Origin: Flavobacteriaceae bacterium | GTDB taxonomy: Bacteria; Bacteroidota; Bacteroidia; Flavobacteriales; Flavobacteriaceae | Length of the DNA: 58,884 bases | Assembly (NCBI GenBank): GCA_021647835.1 | Contig: JAKITY010000003.1 | Location: 1-58,884 of the forward strand | Direction of reading: 5' to 3' | In this document: positions 26,728 through 35,409 of the stretch, in pieces | How the letters are laid out: each line of letters starts with the position of its first letter | How positions within the stretch are numbered: the first letter of the stretch is position 1 | Position numbers and translations under genes: made by a program | The notes under the pieces: model-generated | What the model was told of the DNA's origin: nothing | Database searches by the model: none | What the model saw: only the letters and a program-made list of their open reading frames with translations

Positions 26728-27483
26728 ATGAGCAACGGAAGTTTATATACACATATTCAAAATAATATTGCTACAATTCAATTTTTTCATCCTGCAAGTA
26801 ATTCTTTTCCAAGTGAATTACTAGCAAGACTTACTAAAGCATTTAATGAATTGAGTGAAAACGACCAAGCGCATGTAATCATTTTAAAAAGCGAAGGAGA
26901 TCGCGCATTTTGTGCAGGAGCATCATTTGATGAGTTGGTAGCAATTGATAATTTTAAAGATGGAAAGCAATTTTTCTTAGGATTTGCAAACGTAATTAAT
27001 ACAATGAGAAAATGTAAAAAACCAATTATTGGTAGAGTTCAAGGCAGAGTTGTTGGTGGCGGAGTTGGACTCGTTTCGGCATGTGATTATGTATATGCAA
27101 CTGACAAAGCAGCCATAAAGTTGTCAGAATTAACCATAGGAATCGGTCCATTTGTGATTGCACCTGTAGTGAAACATAAAATGGGAAATACAGCCTTGAG
27201 AGAGTTGACATTGAACGCTACAAAATGGCACAACGCATATTGGGCAAAAGAAAAAGGTTTATTTGCTGATGTTTTTGACAGCACAAAACAGTTAGACGAA
27301 TCGGTAGATGATTTGGCGTATAAATTGGCGAGTTACAGTCCTGATGCAGTACAGAAAATGAAAAGTATTTTATGGGGCGGAACAGATAATTGGGACAAAT
27401 TATTAGAAGAACGAGCAGAAATAAGCGGAAAATTGGTTTTATCAGAATTCACAAAAAAAGCACTTGAAAAGTTTAAGAAGTAA
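26728..27483 (+). CDS. enoyl-CoA hydratase/isomerase family protein
   Basis: The 251-residue crotonase-fold protein has the CoA-binding and oxyanion motifs FCAGASFDEL (near residue 70) and GRVQGRVVGGGVGLVSACDY (near 101-120) and the ELTIGIGPF loop. The catalytic glutamates of true hydratases are hard to place: the first Glu position after the GGG block appears as VSACDY, and the second region reads LSELTIGIGPF. It acts in acyl-CoA metabolism, but whether as hydratase, isomerase or methylglutaconyl-CoA hydratase cannot be decided here. Confidence 0.85.
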   Translation: MSNGSLYTHIQNNIATIQFFHPASNSFPSELLARLTKAFNELSENDQAHVIILKSEGDRAFCAGASFDELVAIDNFKDGKQFFLGFANVINTMRKCKKPIIGRVQGRVVGGGVGLVSACDYVYATDKAAIKLSELTIGIGPFVIAPVVKHKMGNTALRELTLNATKWHNAYWAKEKGLFADVFDSTKQLDESVDDLAYKLASYSPDAVQKMKSILWGGTDNWDKLLEERAEISGKLVLSEFTKKALEKFKK

Positions 27484-27531
27484 GTCATTTCGAACGAGGA
27501 ACGAGGAGAAACTTGTAGGTTCAGCGAAACC
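27484..27531. repeat. REP-like half element
   Basis: GTCATTTCGAACGAGGAACGAGGAGAAA follows the stop of the enoyl-CoA hydratase gene directly. The GTCATTTCGA start resembles the arms of the other palindromic elements here. No second arm is seen, so it is probably a partial copy. Confidence 0.4.
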
Positions 27532-27587
27532 TTAAAAAAAATAAGAAAAGAAAGAGTTAAATCGCATCACAAGTAAGAACTATTAAT

Positions 27588-28037
27588 ATGAGTAAAATTA
27601 GAATAACAAAACAATTTAATTTTGAAACTGGTCACGCATTATACGGTTACGACGGTAAATGCAGAAACGTTCACGGTCATAGTTACAAACTTTCGGTCAC
27701 AGTTATTGGTACGCCAATTTATGATAGTAATAATGTAAAACTTGGGATGGTTATTGATTTTTCTGACTTAAAAAAAATTGTAAAAGAAGATATTGTAGAT
27801 GTTTTTGATCACGCAACGGTTTTTAATAAAAATACGCCTCACGTAGAATTGGCAAAAGAATTGTCAGATAGAGGACATCATGTTATTTTGGTAGATTATC
27901 AACCAACAAGTGAGATGATGATTATTGATTTTTCAGAAAAAATTAAAAGTAGATTACCTAAAAACATCAAATTACACTCATTAAAATTACAAGAAACAGA
28001 AACTTCGTTTGCCGAGTGGTTTGCGAGTGATAATTAA
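27588..28037 (+). CDS. queD: 6-carboxytetrahydropterin synthase / 6-pyruvoyl-tetrahydropterin synthase family (QueD)
   Basis: The 149-residue enzyme converts dihydroneopterin triphosphate to a tetrahydropterin in queuosine or pterin synthesis. It shows the zinc histidines in ETGHAL (near residue 15) and NVHGHSY (near 28-34), the catalytic Cys in GKCRNVHGH, the catalytic DHATVF motif near residue 74, and the substrate-binding Glu near the end (LQETETSFAEW). No other queuosine genes are close. A broken gene follows in the next 250 bases. Confidence 0.88.
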   Translation: MSKIRITKQFNFETGHALYGYDGKCRNVHGHSYKLSVTVIGTPIYDSNNVKLGMVIDFSDLKKIVKEDIVDVFDHATVFNKNTPHVELAKELSDRGHHVILVDYQPTSEMMIIDFSEKIKSRLPKNIKLHSLKLQETETSFAEWFASDN

Positions 28038-28287
28038 AAAATAGACAAATGCCTATCATTTATTACGTTTAAAGATGCTCCAGAACAATTAGAAATTATT
28101 GGGGATGAAAAAGGGTTGCAAGAATTAATTGATTACTTGGAAGAAACTAAAAGATCATATGCACCTTGTGGTTGAAACGGAATTAGATGAATATCCAATT
28201 TACGGAGATAGAAAAGAAAAAACAATTAGCGCCAAGCATGTAAGATTAGAATATTCAGAAACAGACTCTTGGAAGATAAAAGAATAG
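28038..28287 (+). pseudogene. remnant of an Imm32-like immunity protein gene
   Basis: Two frames together encode a coherent small protein. Frame one (28038 on) reads FITFKDAPEQLEIIGDEKG then LQELIDYLEETK; after a shift at about 28149-28154 in an A-rich stretch, another frame continues KDHMHLVVETELDEYPIYG and ends in a beta-strand-like tail KHVRLEYSETDSWKIKE followed by a stop at 28285-28287. The GDEKGLQELIDYL and DHMHL blocks resemble the Imm32 family of polymorphic-toxin immunity proteins. No clear start codon remains in frame one. A toxin gene is not present in the window. Confidence 0.5.
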
Positions 28288-28301
28288 TTTTAAAATAACC
28301 T

Positions 28302-28925
28302 TCACTTCCCATTAAAATTACTCATTGTGTTGTTCAATCCAGCAGTGCCAAAAGAAGTAATTAGTTTGGCAGCAACAGGCAAACGCTCAATCAATACACT
28401 TTTTTCTTCTTTAGACCATTCGCTCAATACAAAATCAACCTGTCTTCCTTTTGAGTAGTTTGCACCAACACCAAATCTAAATCTTGGGTATTTTGTAGTA
28501 TTCAATTTCTCTTGGATGTCTTTGAGTCCATTATGTCCGCCGTCACTACCTTTTGATTTCAGTCTTATTGTTCCAAAATCGATATTCAAATCATCAGTAA
28601 TTACTAAAACATTATCAACACCAATTTTTTCTTTTGTCATCCAATATTTCACTGCTTTTCCACTCAAATTCATATAAGTAGATGGCTTTAAGAGGATAAA
28701 TGTTCGTCCTTTAAATCGAAATTTAGCAATATCTCCTAACTTATCAGTTTCAAAAGAAGCGTTATGTTCTTTTGCCAATTCGTCTAAAATTCTAAAACCG
28801 ATATTATGGCGTGTATTTTCATACTTTTCGCCAATATTTCCCAAACCGATGATTAAAAATTTCTTCATAAGGTCTTCTTTTGCTTCTTTTTTGAATAGAT
28901 TTTTTAAAGACGAACAACAACTCAT
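28302..28925 (-). CDS. pth: peptidyl-tRNA hydrolase
   Basis: Pth releases peptides from prematurely dissociated peptidyl-tRNAs. Motifs include FLIIGLGNIGEKYENTRHNIG with the conserved Asn and His, the KPSTYMNLSG block, DDLNIDFG and GGHNGLK. The annotated start gives 207 residues with an N-terminal extension (MSCCSSLKNLFKKEAKEDL) before the family start at the ATG at 28868; such short extensions are seen in Flavobacteria, so either start is possible. It lies downstream of rplY, separated by a terminator hairpin. Confidence 0.93.
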   Translation of the reverse strand: MSCCSSLKNLFKKEAKEDLMKKFLIIGLGNIGEKYENTRHNIGFRILDELAKEHNASFETDKLGDIAKFRFKGRTFILLKPSTYMNLSGKAVKYWMTKEKIGVDNVLVITDDLNIDFGTIRLKSKGSDGGHNGLKDIQEKLNTTKYPRFRFGVGANYSKGRQVDFVLSEWSKEEKSVLIERLPVAAKLITSFGTAGLNNTMSNFNGK

Positions 28926-28947
28926 TTTACAAAAGTATTAAAAATAA

Positions 28948-28978
28948 AAAAAGCGTCCCGATTTTCGGAACGCTTTTA
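28948..28978 (-). terminator. hairpin terminator between rplY and pth
   Basis: On the minus strand the stem aaaagcgttccg/cgggacgcttt is followed by a T-run. It lies 18 nt after the rplY stop and probably attenuates readthrough into pth. Confidence 0.75.
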
Positions 28979-28995
28979 AAATATTTATGTTAAAT

Positions 28996-29634
28996 TTATT
29001 CTGCAGCAGCCCCTTCAGTTGCTCCTTCTTCGCCTTCAGTTGCTCCTTCTTCACCTTCTTCGCCTTCTTCTTCCTCAACAACAACAGCAGCACGAGCCAT
29101 TGCAACTCTAACTACAGCCATGTTATCTGGATGTAAGAATTCTAATTTTTCATCTAAAATATCAGAAATTGAAACGTTGTCTCCAATTTTAAGTGGAGTA
29201 ATATCTACACCGATAAAGTCTGGAAAATCTTTTGGTAATGCACGAACTCTTAATTTACGGTTGGTAAATAAAAGGCGGCCTCCATTTAATACACCTACAG
29301 AGTTTCCTGATAATTTAACAGGAATATTCATAGTTACATGTTTCCCTTCAAATAATTGATAGAAGTCAATGTGTAAAATTCTGTCAGATACAGGATGAAA
29401 CTGAATGTCTTGTAAGATTGCAGCGAATACTTCACCACTTTCAAGTTCAATCGTTGCAGTATATACATTTGGAGTATATACCAACTTTTTAAATGCTTTT
29501 TCATCTGCTGAAAAATGTATGGCTTGCTCTCCTCCGTATAAAACGCAAGGTACCTTTCCAGCATTACGTAAGGCTTTGGTTGCTACTTTACCTACGCTTT
29601 CTCTTTTGGATCCTTTGATCGTAATTGATTTCAT
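28996..29634 (-). CDS. rplY: 50S ribosomal protein L25 (CTC form)
   Basis: L25 binds 5S rRNA. The 212-residue product is the long Ctc/TL5 form with an N-terminal L25 domain ([20 protein letters not shown] at residues 8-27; HFSADEKAF), a C-terminal beta domain and an acidic Glu/Gly/Ala tail (residues about 185-212). Acidic tails are usual for this protein in Bacteroidota. It lies directly downstream of prs (15 nt), a conserved pairing, and is followed by a terminator and pth. Confidence 0.95.
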   Translation of the reverse strand: MKSITIKGSKRESVGKVATKALRNAGKVPCVLYGGEQAIHFSADEKAFKKLVYTPNVYTATIELESGEVFAAILQDIQFHPVSDRILHIDFYQLFEGKHVTMNIPVKLSGNSVGVLNGGRLLFTNRKLRVRALPKDFPDFIGVDITPLKIGDNVSISDILDEKLEFLHPDNMAVVRVAMARAAVVVEEEEGEEGEEGATEGEEGATEGAAAE

Positions 29635-29649
29635 TGTCTGTTATTTTAA

Positions 29650-30591
29650 TTACATTATAAATTTATCACTGATGGATTTGTTGTTTTGCACATTCTGCAT
29701 AACATCAGCAAATAAAGGGGCGCAAGTTACAACTTTTATTTTAGAAGATTCTCTTTTTAAAGGAATTGTATCAGAAATAATTAATTCAGTTAATTTAGAG
29801 TTTTCGATGCGTTCAATTGCACCTCCAGAAAGAATACCATGAGTTGTAACTGCACGTACACTTGTTGCGCCTTTTCCCATCATAATTTCGGCTGCTTTTG
29901 CCAATGTTCCTGCGGTGTCAACCATATCATCAACCAAGATAACATCTTTACCTTTTACATCACCAATTAGTTCCATGTGCGAAATTACATTGGCTTTCAA
30001 GCGTTGTTTATAACAGATAACAACATCACATTTAAGGTGTTTAGAATATGCATACGCACGCTTTGAACCTCCCATATCTGGAGAAGCAATCATTAAGTTA
30101 GGAAGGTTTAGACTTTTTATATATGGCATAAATATGGTGGATGCGTATAAATGATCAACAGGTTTTTCAAAGAACCCTTGAATTTGATCTGCATGTAAAT
30201 CCATTGTAATGATTCGAGTTGCTCCAGCAACTTCAAGCATTTTAGCAACTAATTTTGCGGTAATCGGCACTCTTGGTTTGTCTTTTCTGTCTTGTCTTGC
30301 CCAACCAAAATACGGAATGACAGCCGTAATATGTCTTGCTGATGCTCTTTTTGCAGCATCTATAATCATCAGCAATTCCATTAGATTATCTGCATTTGGA
30401 AATGTAGAGCCAATAATAAAAATCCGACGACCTCTAACGGATTCTTCGAGTGCTGGTTGAAATTCACCATCGCTATATTCAGAAAAATTAACATTACCGA
30501 GTTTTGCTCCATACGCTGAAACGATATCTGTGGCAAGTTCAGGACTTTGCCTACAAGCAAAAAACTTAGGTTCAATAGTTGAAAAAGACAT
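29650..30591 (-). CDS. prs: ribose-phosphate pyrophosphokinase
   Basis: Prs makes PRPP from ribose-5-phosphate and ATP for nucleotide, histidine and tryptophan synthesis. The 313-residue enzyme contains the catalytic flexible-loop region YFGWARQDRKDKPRVPITAK, the DLHADQIQGFF motif and the PRPP-binding loop VILVDDMVDTAGTL. The frame is open upstream to 30783 through the tRNA gene, but the family starts at MSFSTIEPKFF, the ATG at 30591, and a -7 box lies at 30620-30627. It is the first gene of a prs-rplY unit. Confidence 0.95.
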   Translation of the reverse strand: MSFSTIEPKFFACRQSPELATDIVSAYGAKLGNVNFSEYSDGEFQPALEESVRGRRIFIIGSTFPNADNLMELLMIIDAAKRASARHITAVIPYFGWARQDRKDKPRVPITAKLVAKMLEVAGATRIITMDLHADQIQGFFEKPVDHLYASTIFMPYIKSLNLPNLMIASPDMGGSKRAYAYSKHLKCDVVICYKQRLKANVISHMELIGDVKGKDVILVDDMVDTAGTLAKAAEIMMGKGATSVRAVTTHGILSGGAIERIENSKLTELIISDTIPLKRESSKIKVVTCAPLFADVMQNVQNNKSISDKFIM

Positions 30592-30619
30592 AATTTTAAT
30601 GTGGTTTTGTGTTGTTGCA

Positions 30620-30627
30620 CAAAAGTA
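30620..30627 (-). promoter_or_regulatory. prs: -7 promoter box TACTTTTG of prs
   Basis: Minus-strand TACTTTTG ends 28 nt before the prs ATG at 30591. It excludes the longer reading frame. Confidence 0.55.
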
Positions 30628-30671
30628 AAAATAAAAGACTGGTTTATCAGATAAAAAATAATTATATTTTA

Positions 30672-30679
30672 TAAATTTG
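30672..30679 (+). promoter_or_regulatory. -7 promoter box TAAATTTG of tRNA-Leu
   Basis: TAAATTTG lies 19 nt before the first base of the mature tRNA and is divergent from the prs promoter. Confidence 0.5.
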
Positions 30680-30698
30680 CACACACAACTTCTAAGAA

Positions 30699-30780
30699 GC
30701 TCAAGTGGCGGAATTGGTAGACGCGCTGGATTCAAAATCCAGTTTCTTCGGAAGTGTGGGTTCGATTCCCACCTTGAGTA
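30699..30780 (+). tRNA. tRNA-Leu (anticodon CAA)
   Basis: The 82-nt cloverleaf has acceptor arms GCTCAAG/CTTGAGT with a G-U first pair and discriminator A, a D arm with GGTAGACGC, an anticodon stem CTGGA/TCCAG around loop TTCAAAA (anticodon CAA, reading UUG), a long variable arm typical of class II tRNAs, and the T arm GTGGGTTCGATTCCCAC. CCA is not encoded. A terminator follows at once, so it is transcribed alone. Confidence 0.95.
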
Positions 30781-30784
30781 CAAG

Positions 30785-30818
30785 AAACCTCAACTTTTAT
30801 TAGTTGAGGTTTTTGTTT
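30785..30818 (+). terminator. Rho-independent terminator after tRNA-Leu
   Basis: The stem aaacctcaact/agttgaggttt is followed by TTGTTTT. It begins five bases after the tRNA. Confidence 0.85.
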
Positions 30819-30865
30819 TATTTATATTTGGAAGACTTAATTTAATCCCCAAACCTCAATAACAA

Positions 30866-31399
30866 ATGGATAGTTTCTTCTACTTTTTTAAACAAGGCTT
30901 TTTTTTTACATTTTAGATTGGAAAGCCTATGATCAGATTTTATTTTTAATAGTCTTGACAGTGGTTTGCACCTTCAATAATTGGAAAAGAACATTATGGT
31001 TAGTTACCCTTTTTACATTTGCACAAATGCTAGTGTTACTGCTGACTACTTACAATATTAATAATTGCTATTTTTAATGTTTTTACCACAGGAAAAGTAT
31101 CGAAAAGAAAAAATGACACATTATATTTAATATTTTCCTTTTTCTTCGGGTTAATTCACGGTCTTGGTTTTTCAAGCGTATTTGAAAGAATGGTTGGAAG
31201 TAATAATAAATTTATTTCTTTGTTAGAGTTTAGTTTAGGAATTGAAGTTTCACAAATAGTAGTAGTTGCTATTATTCTAATTTTAGGATACGTTTTTCAA
31301 ACTATTTTCAGGTTTTCGAAACGTAATTGGACATTAATAATATCATCAATTGTTATTGGTTTTATTATTCCAATATTGATAGTAAATAAAATTTGGTAA
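30866..31399 (+). pseudogene. HupE/UreJ family membrane protein, broken by frameshifts and a deletion
   Basis: The DNA encodes, in pieces, a protein of the HupE/UreJ metal-transporter-like family. MDSFFYFFKQGFF starts at 30866; a 9-T run at 30899-30907 shifts the frame into ILDWKAYDQILFLIVL followed by FNNWKRTLWLVTLFTFAQM; this stops near 31075 at NINNCYF; the reading then resumes as NVFTTGKVSKRKNDTLYLIF and FFFGLIHGLGFSS to the stop at 31397. The histidine-containing block expected after LVTLFT (GHT in intact relatives) is also lost. Loss of nickel or related metal handling is a possible consequence. Confidence 0.8.
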
Positions 31400-31453
31400 A
31401 ACTTTAACCAAAAAATAATTATTTCTTTCTATCTTCGTACGATTAAAAAATTG

Positions 31454-31879
31454 ATGAAAGAAAAGCAAGAAAAATATGATAAGGCATATATACGAATGGC
31501 TCAAGAATGGGCTAAGTTATCATATTGCAAGAGAAAACAAGTAGGAGCACTTATAGTCAAAGGCAGAATGATTATCTCTGACGGGTTTAATGGAGCACCA
31601 ACAGGATTTGATAATTGCTGTGAAGATAAAGATGGAAATACAAATTGGTATGTTTTACATGCCGAAGCCAATGCCATTTTAAAAGTTGCAAGTTCAACAC
31701 AATCTTGTAAAAATTCAACGCTATATATTACACTATCTCCATGTAAGGAATGTAGTAAACTTATCCATCAGTCAGGAATAAAAAGAGTGGTTTATTCTCG
31801 AGCTTATAAAGACACCTCAGGATTACAATTTTTAGAAAAAGCAGGCGTTGAAACAACATATTTAAAAATAGAAGAGTAG
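31454..31879 (+). CDS. deoxycytidylate (dCMP) deaminase family protein
   Basis: dCMP deaminases make dUMP for dTTP synthesis. The 141-residue enzyme carries the zinc site HAEAN with its catalytic Glu (near residue 71) and SPCKECSK (near 98-105). The TTG at 31451 directly precedes the ATG at 31454; I use the ATG. It is two bases from the S41 protease gene, an arrangement I believe is conserved in Flavobacteriaceae, with a HupE-type gene upstream as here. ComEB, a dCMP deaminase relative linked to competence operons, has the same fold. Confidence 0.9.
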   Translation: MKEKQEKYDKAYIRMAQEWAKLSYCKRKQVGALIVKGRMIISDGFNGAPTGFDNCCEDKDGNTNWYVLHAEANAILKVASSTQSCKNSTLYITLSPCKECSKLIHQSGIKRVVYSRAYKDTSGLQFLEKAGVETTYLKIEE

Positions 31880-31881
31880 GG

Positions 31882-33456
31882 ATGAATCAAAAATCACAAT
31901 TACCAATTTATTTAGGAATAGCAATTGCTATTGGTATATTGATAGGAAGTTTTTTTAATTTTAAAAATAGAGCAAATTCTATTTTTAAAGCAAATAATGA
32001 AGAAGCAAAAATAAAAAAATTAATAGACTATATTCAATATGATTATGTAGATAATGTTAATACAGAGAAGTTATTGGATGGCGCAATAGAACAAATAGTA
32101 AACAAACTAGATCCTCATTCTGTATATTTTAATAAACAAGAATTTGCAAGCAGCAATGAACAAATGCAAGGGAATTTTCATGGTATAGGAGTTCAGTTTA
32201 GAATAAATAAAGATTCTGTTGTTGTAGTTAAAGTGCTAGATGGAGGACCAAGTAGAAAAGCAGGAATAAAGGCAGGAGATAGAATTTTGATGGCAAATAA
32301 GGATTCACTTTCAGGAGTTAAATTAGAGGAAGAAGGCGTGATGAAAATCCTGAAAGGAGAACCAGGTACAAAAGTAAAGTTATCGATTTATAGAAAATCA
32401 GAAGATAAAATAATTGAGATTAATTTAAAACGAGGAGACGTTCCAATTACAAGTGTATCAACATATTACATGTTAAATAACGATACAGGGTTTATTAAAG
32501 TTGACAGATTTGCAAGAACAACTTATGACGAATTTAAAATTGCTTTAGATAATTTACTTGACAAAGGAATGACAAAATTGGTGTTAGATTTACGTGACAA
32601 TCCAGGAGGATATATGGATATTGCCAATCAAATTGCAGATGAATTTTTAGGAGATAACAAATTAATAGTGTTTACTAAAAACAAGAAAGGGGAAGTTGAT
32701 AAGGATTTTGCAACAGAAAAAGGCGTTTTTGAAAACGGAAAAGTATATATTTTAATTAATGAAAACTCGGCATCAGCGTCTGAAATTGTTGCAGGAGCTT
32801 TACAAGACAACGATAAAGGAACTATTATTGGTCGCCGTTCTTTTGGAAAAGGGCTAGTGCAACAAACTATGGGACTTGGAGATGGATCGGCAATTAGATT
32901 AACAACAGCAAGATATTACACACCAACAGGGCGCTCAATACAAAAACCATATAATTTAAATCATAGTAAAGAGTATTATGAAGATTTTAATAAACGTTAT
33001 GAAAGTGGAGAATTAGTTTCTGCAGATAGTATTAAAGTGAATGACTCATTAAGATATACAACGCCAAAAGGAAGAATACTTTATGGAGGCGGAGGAATCG
33101 TTCCAGATATTTTTGTTGCTATTGATACAACTCAATTTATTGAAGGAAAATATGCCAACGCAGCAATTTTAAATCAATTTGCGTTCGATTATGTAGATAA
33201 TAATAGAAGTGCACTTCAAAAAATATCTTTAAACGATTTTATTTCTTCTTTTGATGAAGATGGTGAAATACTGAATGATTATTTAAAAAGTATAGATGCA
33301 AAAATGCTGATTTCTGACTATAAAAGAAACATTATCAAGCGATATTTAAAGGCAAATATTGCACAAAACTTATTTGATGACATTGAGTTTGCTAAAGTAC
33401 TTCAGCAAGAAGATAAAATGATAGATAAGATTTTTGAATTGGAAAACATCGAATAA
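31882..33456 (+). CDS. S41 family C-terminal processing peptidase (CtpA-like)
   Basis: The 524-residue protease has an N-terminal membrane segment (about residues 7-25), a PDZ domain (about 90-175, core DGGPSRKAGIKAGDRILM) and the S41 catalytic domain with the Ser-Lys dyad in NENSASASEIVAGAL and GRRSFGKGLVQ. It cleaves C-termini of periplasmic proteins. It follows the dCMP deaminase gene by two bases. The C-terminal 90 residues are a helical extension typical for the group. Confidence 0.93.
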   Translation: MNQKSQLPIYLGIAIAIGILIGSFFNFKNRANSIFKANNEEAKIKKLIDYIQYDYVDNVNTEKLLDGAIEQIVNKLDPHSVYFNKQEFASSNEQMQGNFHGIGVQFRINKDSVVVVKVLDGGPSRKAGIKAGDRILMANKDSLSGVKLEEEGVMKILKGEPGTKVKLSIYRKSEDKIIEINLKRGDVPITSVSTYYMLNNDTGFIKVDRFARTTYDEFKIALDNLLDKGMTKLVLDLRDNPGGYMDIANQIADEFLGDNKLIVFTKNKKGEVDKDFATEKGVFENGKVYILINENSASASEIVAGALQDNDKGTIIGRRSFGKGLVQQTMGLGDGSAIRLTTARYYTPTGRSIQKPYNLNHSKEYYEDFNKRYESGELVSADSIKVNDSLRYTTPKGRILYGGGGIVPDIFVAIDTTQFIEGKYANAAILNQFAFDYVDNNRSALQKISLNDFISSFDEDGEILNDYLKSIDAKMLISDYKRNIIKRYLKANIAQNLFDDIEFAKVLQQEDKMIDKIFELENIE

Positions 33457-33477
33457 TCTTCGTATTTTGCATAAAAT

Positions 33478-34227
33478 ATGAATCCAAAAAAAATATACTT
33501 TGCTTCTGATCAACATTTAGGAGCGCCAACTGCTAAAGAAAGTTTTGTGAGAGAGCAGAAATTTGTGCGTTGGCTAGATATTGTCAAAAAAGATGCCGAA
33601 GTTATATTTTTATTAGGCGATTTATTTGATTTTTGGTTTGAATACAAAACCGTTGTTCCAAAAGGATTCGTCCGTGTACTTGGCAAGCTTGCCGAAATTA
33701 AAGACAGTGGAATTCCAATATACTTTTTTGTAGGGAATCATGATTTATGGATGAATGATTATTTTGAAAAAGAATTAAATATTCCTATATATCACAAACC
33801 AAAAGAATTTACGTTTCACAACAAAATCTTCTTAATTGGTCATGGTGATGGTTTAGGTCCTGGAGATAAAGGATATAAAAGAATGAAAAAAGTCTTTACC
33901 AATCCGTTTTCAAAATGGCTGTATCGTTGGTTACATCCAGATATTGGTATGAAGTTAGCACAATATTTATCAGTAAAAAACAGATTGATTTCAGGGGACG
34001 AAGATGTTACTTTTTTGGGTGAAGAAAAAGAATGGCTAGTTCAATACGCAAAGAGAAAACTACAAGAAAAACACTACGATTACTTCCTATTTGGTCATCG
34101 TCATTTACCGATGGAAATAAAAGTTGGTGACAACTCAAAATACATCAATACAGGAGACTGGATTACACACTTTACCTACGCAATTTTTGATTCACAAGAA
34201 TTATCGCTCAAAACCTTTAAAGAGTAA
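33478..34227 (+). CDS. lpxH: UDP-2,3-diacylglucosamine diphosphatase
   Basis: LpxH hydrolyses UDP-2,3-diacylglucosamine to lipid X in lipid A synthesis at the inner membrane. The 249-residue metallophosphoesterase has the five metal motifs: SDQHLG (near residue 10; Asp-x-His), GDLFDFWFE, GNHD, IGHGDG and GHRH. It follows the S41 protease gene by 21 nt. Bacteroidota have several LpxH-like metallophosphoesterases, so the precise substrate is inferred from the family. Confidence 0.85.
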   Translation: MNPKKIYFASDQHLGAPTAKESFVREQKFVRWLDIVKKDAEVIFLLGDLFDFWFEYKTVVPKGFVRVLGKLAEIKDSGIPIYFFVGNHDLWMNDYFEKELNIPIYHKPKEFTFHNKIFLIGHGDGLGPGDKGYKRMKKVFTNPFSKWLYRWLHPDIGMKLAQYLSVKNRLISGDEDVTFLGEEKEWLVQYAKRKLQEKHYDYFLFGHRHLPMEIKVGDNSKYINTGDWITHFTYAIFDSQELSLKTFKE

Positions 34228-34323
34228 GCGTTTTTTAACCAATTTTTAACAGCGAAAAATAAATATAATATGCTACTTGCAACCTCAAATAAAGCATAGT
34301 ATATTCACGCTTTAAAAATTTTA

Positions 34324-35334
34324 ATGATGATAGAAGAAAACAACGCAACAGTTGACATTAGAGCAATCAACGAAAAGATAGAAAAAGAAAGTGCTTTTGT
34401 TGATTTATTAGTAATGGAAATGAACAAAGTAATTATCGGTCAAAAGCACATGATTGAACGTTTACTTATCGGTTTGCTCGGAAACGGACATATTTTGTTA
34501 GAAGGAGTTCCTGGATTAGCAAAAACATTGGCAATTAATACACTTTCAAAAGCCGTTAAAGGAGAATTTAGTAGAGTTCAATTTACACCAGATTTATTAC
34601 CTGCGGATGTTGTTGGAACCATGATTTACAACATCAAAGACAATGAATTTTCAATCAAAAAAGGGCCTATTTTTGCAAATTTTGTATTGGCAGATGAAAT
34701 TAATAGAGCACCAGCAAAAGTACAATCTGCACTTTTAGAAGCCATGCAAGAACGTCAAATAACAATTGGTGATACTACATTTAAATTAGACGATCCGTTT
34801 TTAGTAATGGCAACGCAAAACCCTGTAGAACAAGAAGGAACATATCCTTTACCTGAAGCACAAATGGATAGGTTTATGCTAAAAGTTGTGATTGATTACC
34901 CGAAGATTACAGATGAACAGCTAATCATGCGTCAAAACTTATCAGGAGGTTTCGATAAAATAAATCCAGTTGTTTCTTTAAAGCAAATAAACAACGCACG
35001 TGAGGCTGTAAAAGAAGTTTATATGGATGAGAAAATCGAAAAATATATACTCGATATTGTTTTTGCAACACGTTATCCAGAAAAATATAACTTACCAGAT
35101 TTACAAAATTTAATCAGTTTTGGAGCATCTCCAAGAGGAAGTATCAACCTTGCAATGGCAGCAAAATGCTATGCGTTTATAAAACGTAGAGGTTATGTAA
35201 TTCCTGAAGATGTACGTGCAATTGTACATGATGTACTGCGTCACAGAATAGGAATTACCTATGAAGCAGAAGCAGAAAACATTACTTCAGAAGACATTAT
35301 CAATAAGATTGTAAACGAAGTAGAAGTACCATAG
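34324..35334 (+). CDS. MoxR-type AAA+ ATPase
   Basis: This 336-residue ATPase starts the Bat cluster. It shows Walker A EGVPGLAKT (near residue 60), Walker B VLADEINRAP, sensor region MATQNPVEQEGTYPLPEAQ and the helical lid. MoxR proteins act as chaperones that mature von Willebrand factor A (VWA) domain partners. The DUF58 gene follows 75 nt later and the batA/batB VWA genes lie further on. Confidence 0.94.
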   Translation: MMIEENNATVDIRAINEKIEKESAFVDLLVMEMNKVIIGQKHMIERLLIGLLGNGHILLEGVPGLAKTLAINTLSKAVKGEFSRVQFTPDLLPADVVGTMIYNIKDNEFSIKKGPIFANFVLADEINRAPAKVQSALLEAMQERQITIGDTTFKLDDPFLVMATQNPVEQEGTYPLPEAQMDRFMLKVVIDYPKITDEQLIMRQNLSGGFDKINPVVSLKQINNAREAVKEVYMDEKIEKYILDIVFATRYPEKYNLPDLQNLISFGASPRGSINLAMAAKCYAFIKRRGYVIPEDVRAIVHDVLRHRIGITYEAEAENITSEDIINKIVNEVEVP

Positions 35335-35409
35335 AAAATGTTTAATCGTTGATTTGTTTAGGATTTAAACGATTCAACAAATAAACAAATAAACAGTTCA
35401 ACAACAGAA

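Noticed and set aside
28038-30866. Possible CRISPR or tandem spacer structure in the intergenic gaps
   Set aside because: No regularly spaced direct repeat of 24-40 bases is present; the visible repeats are terminators and short palindromes.
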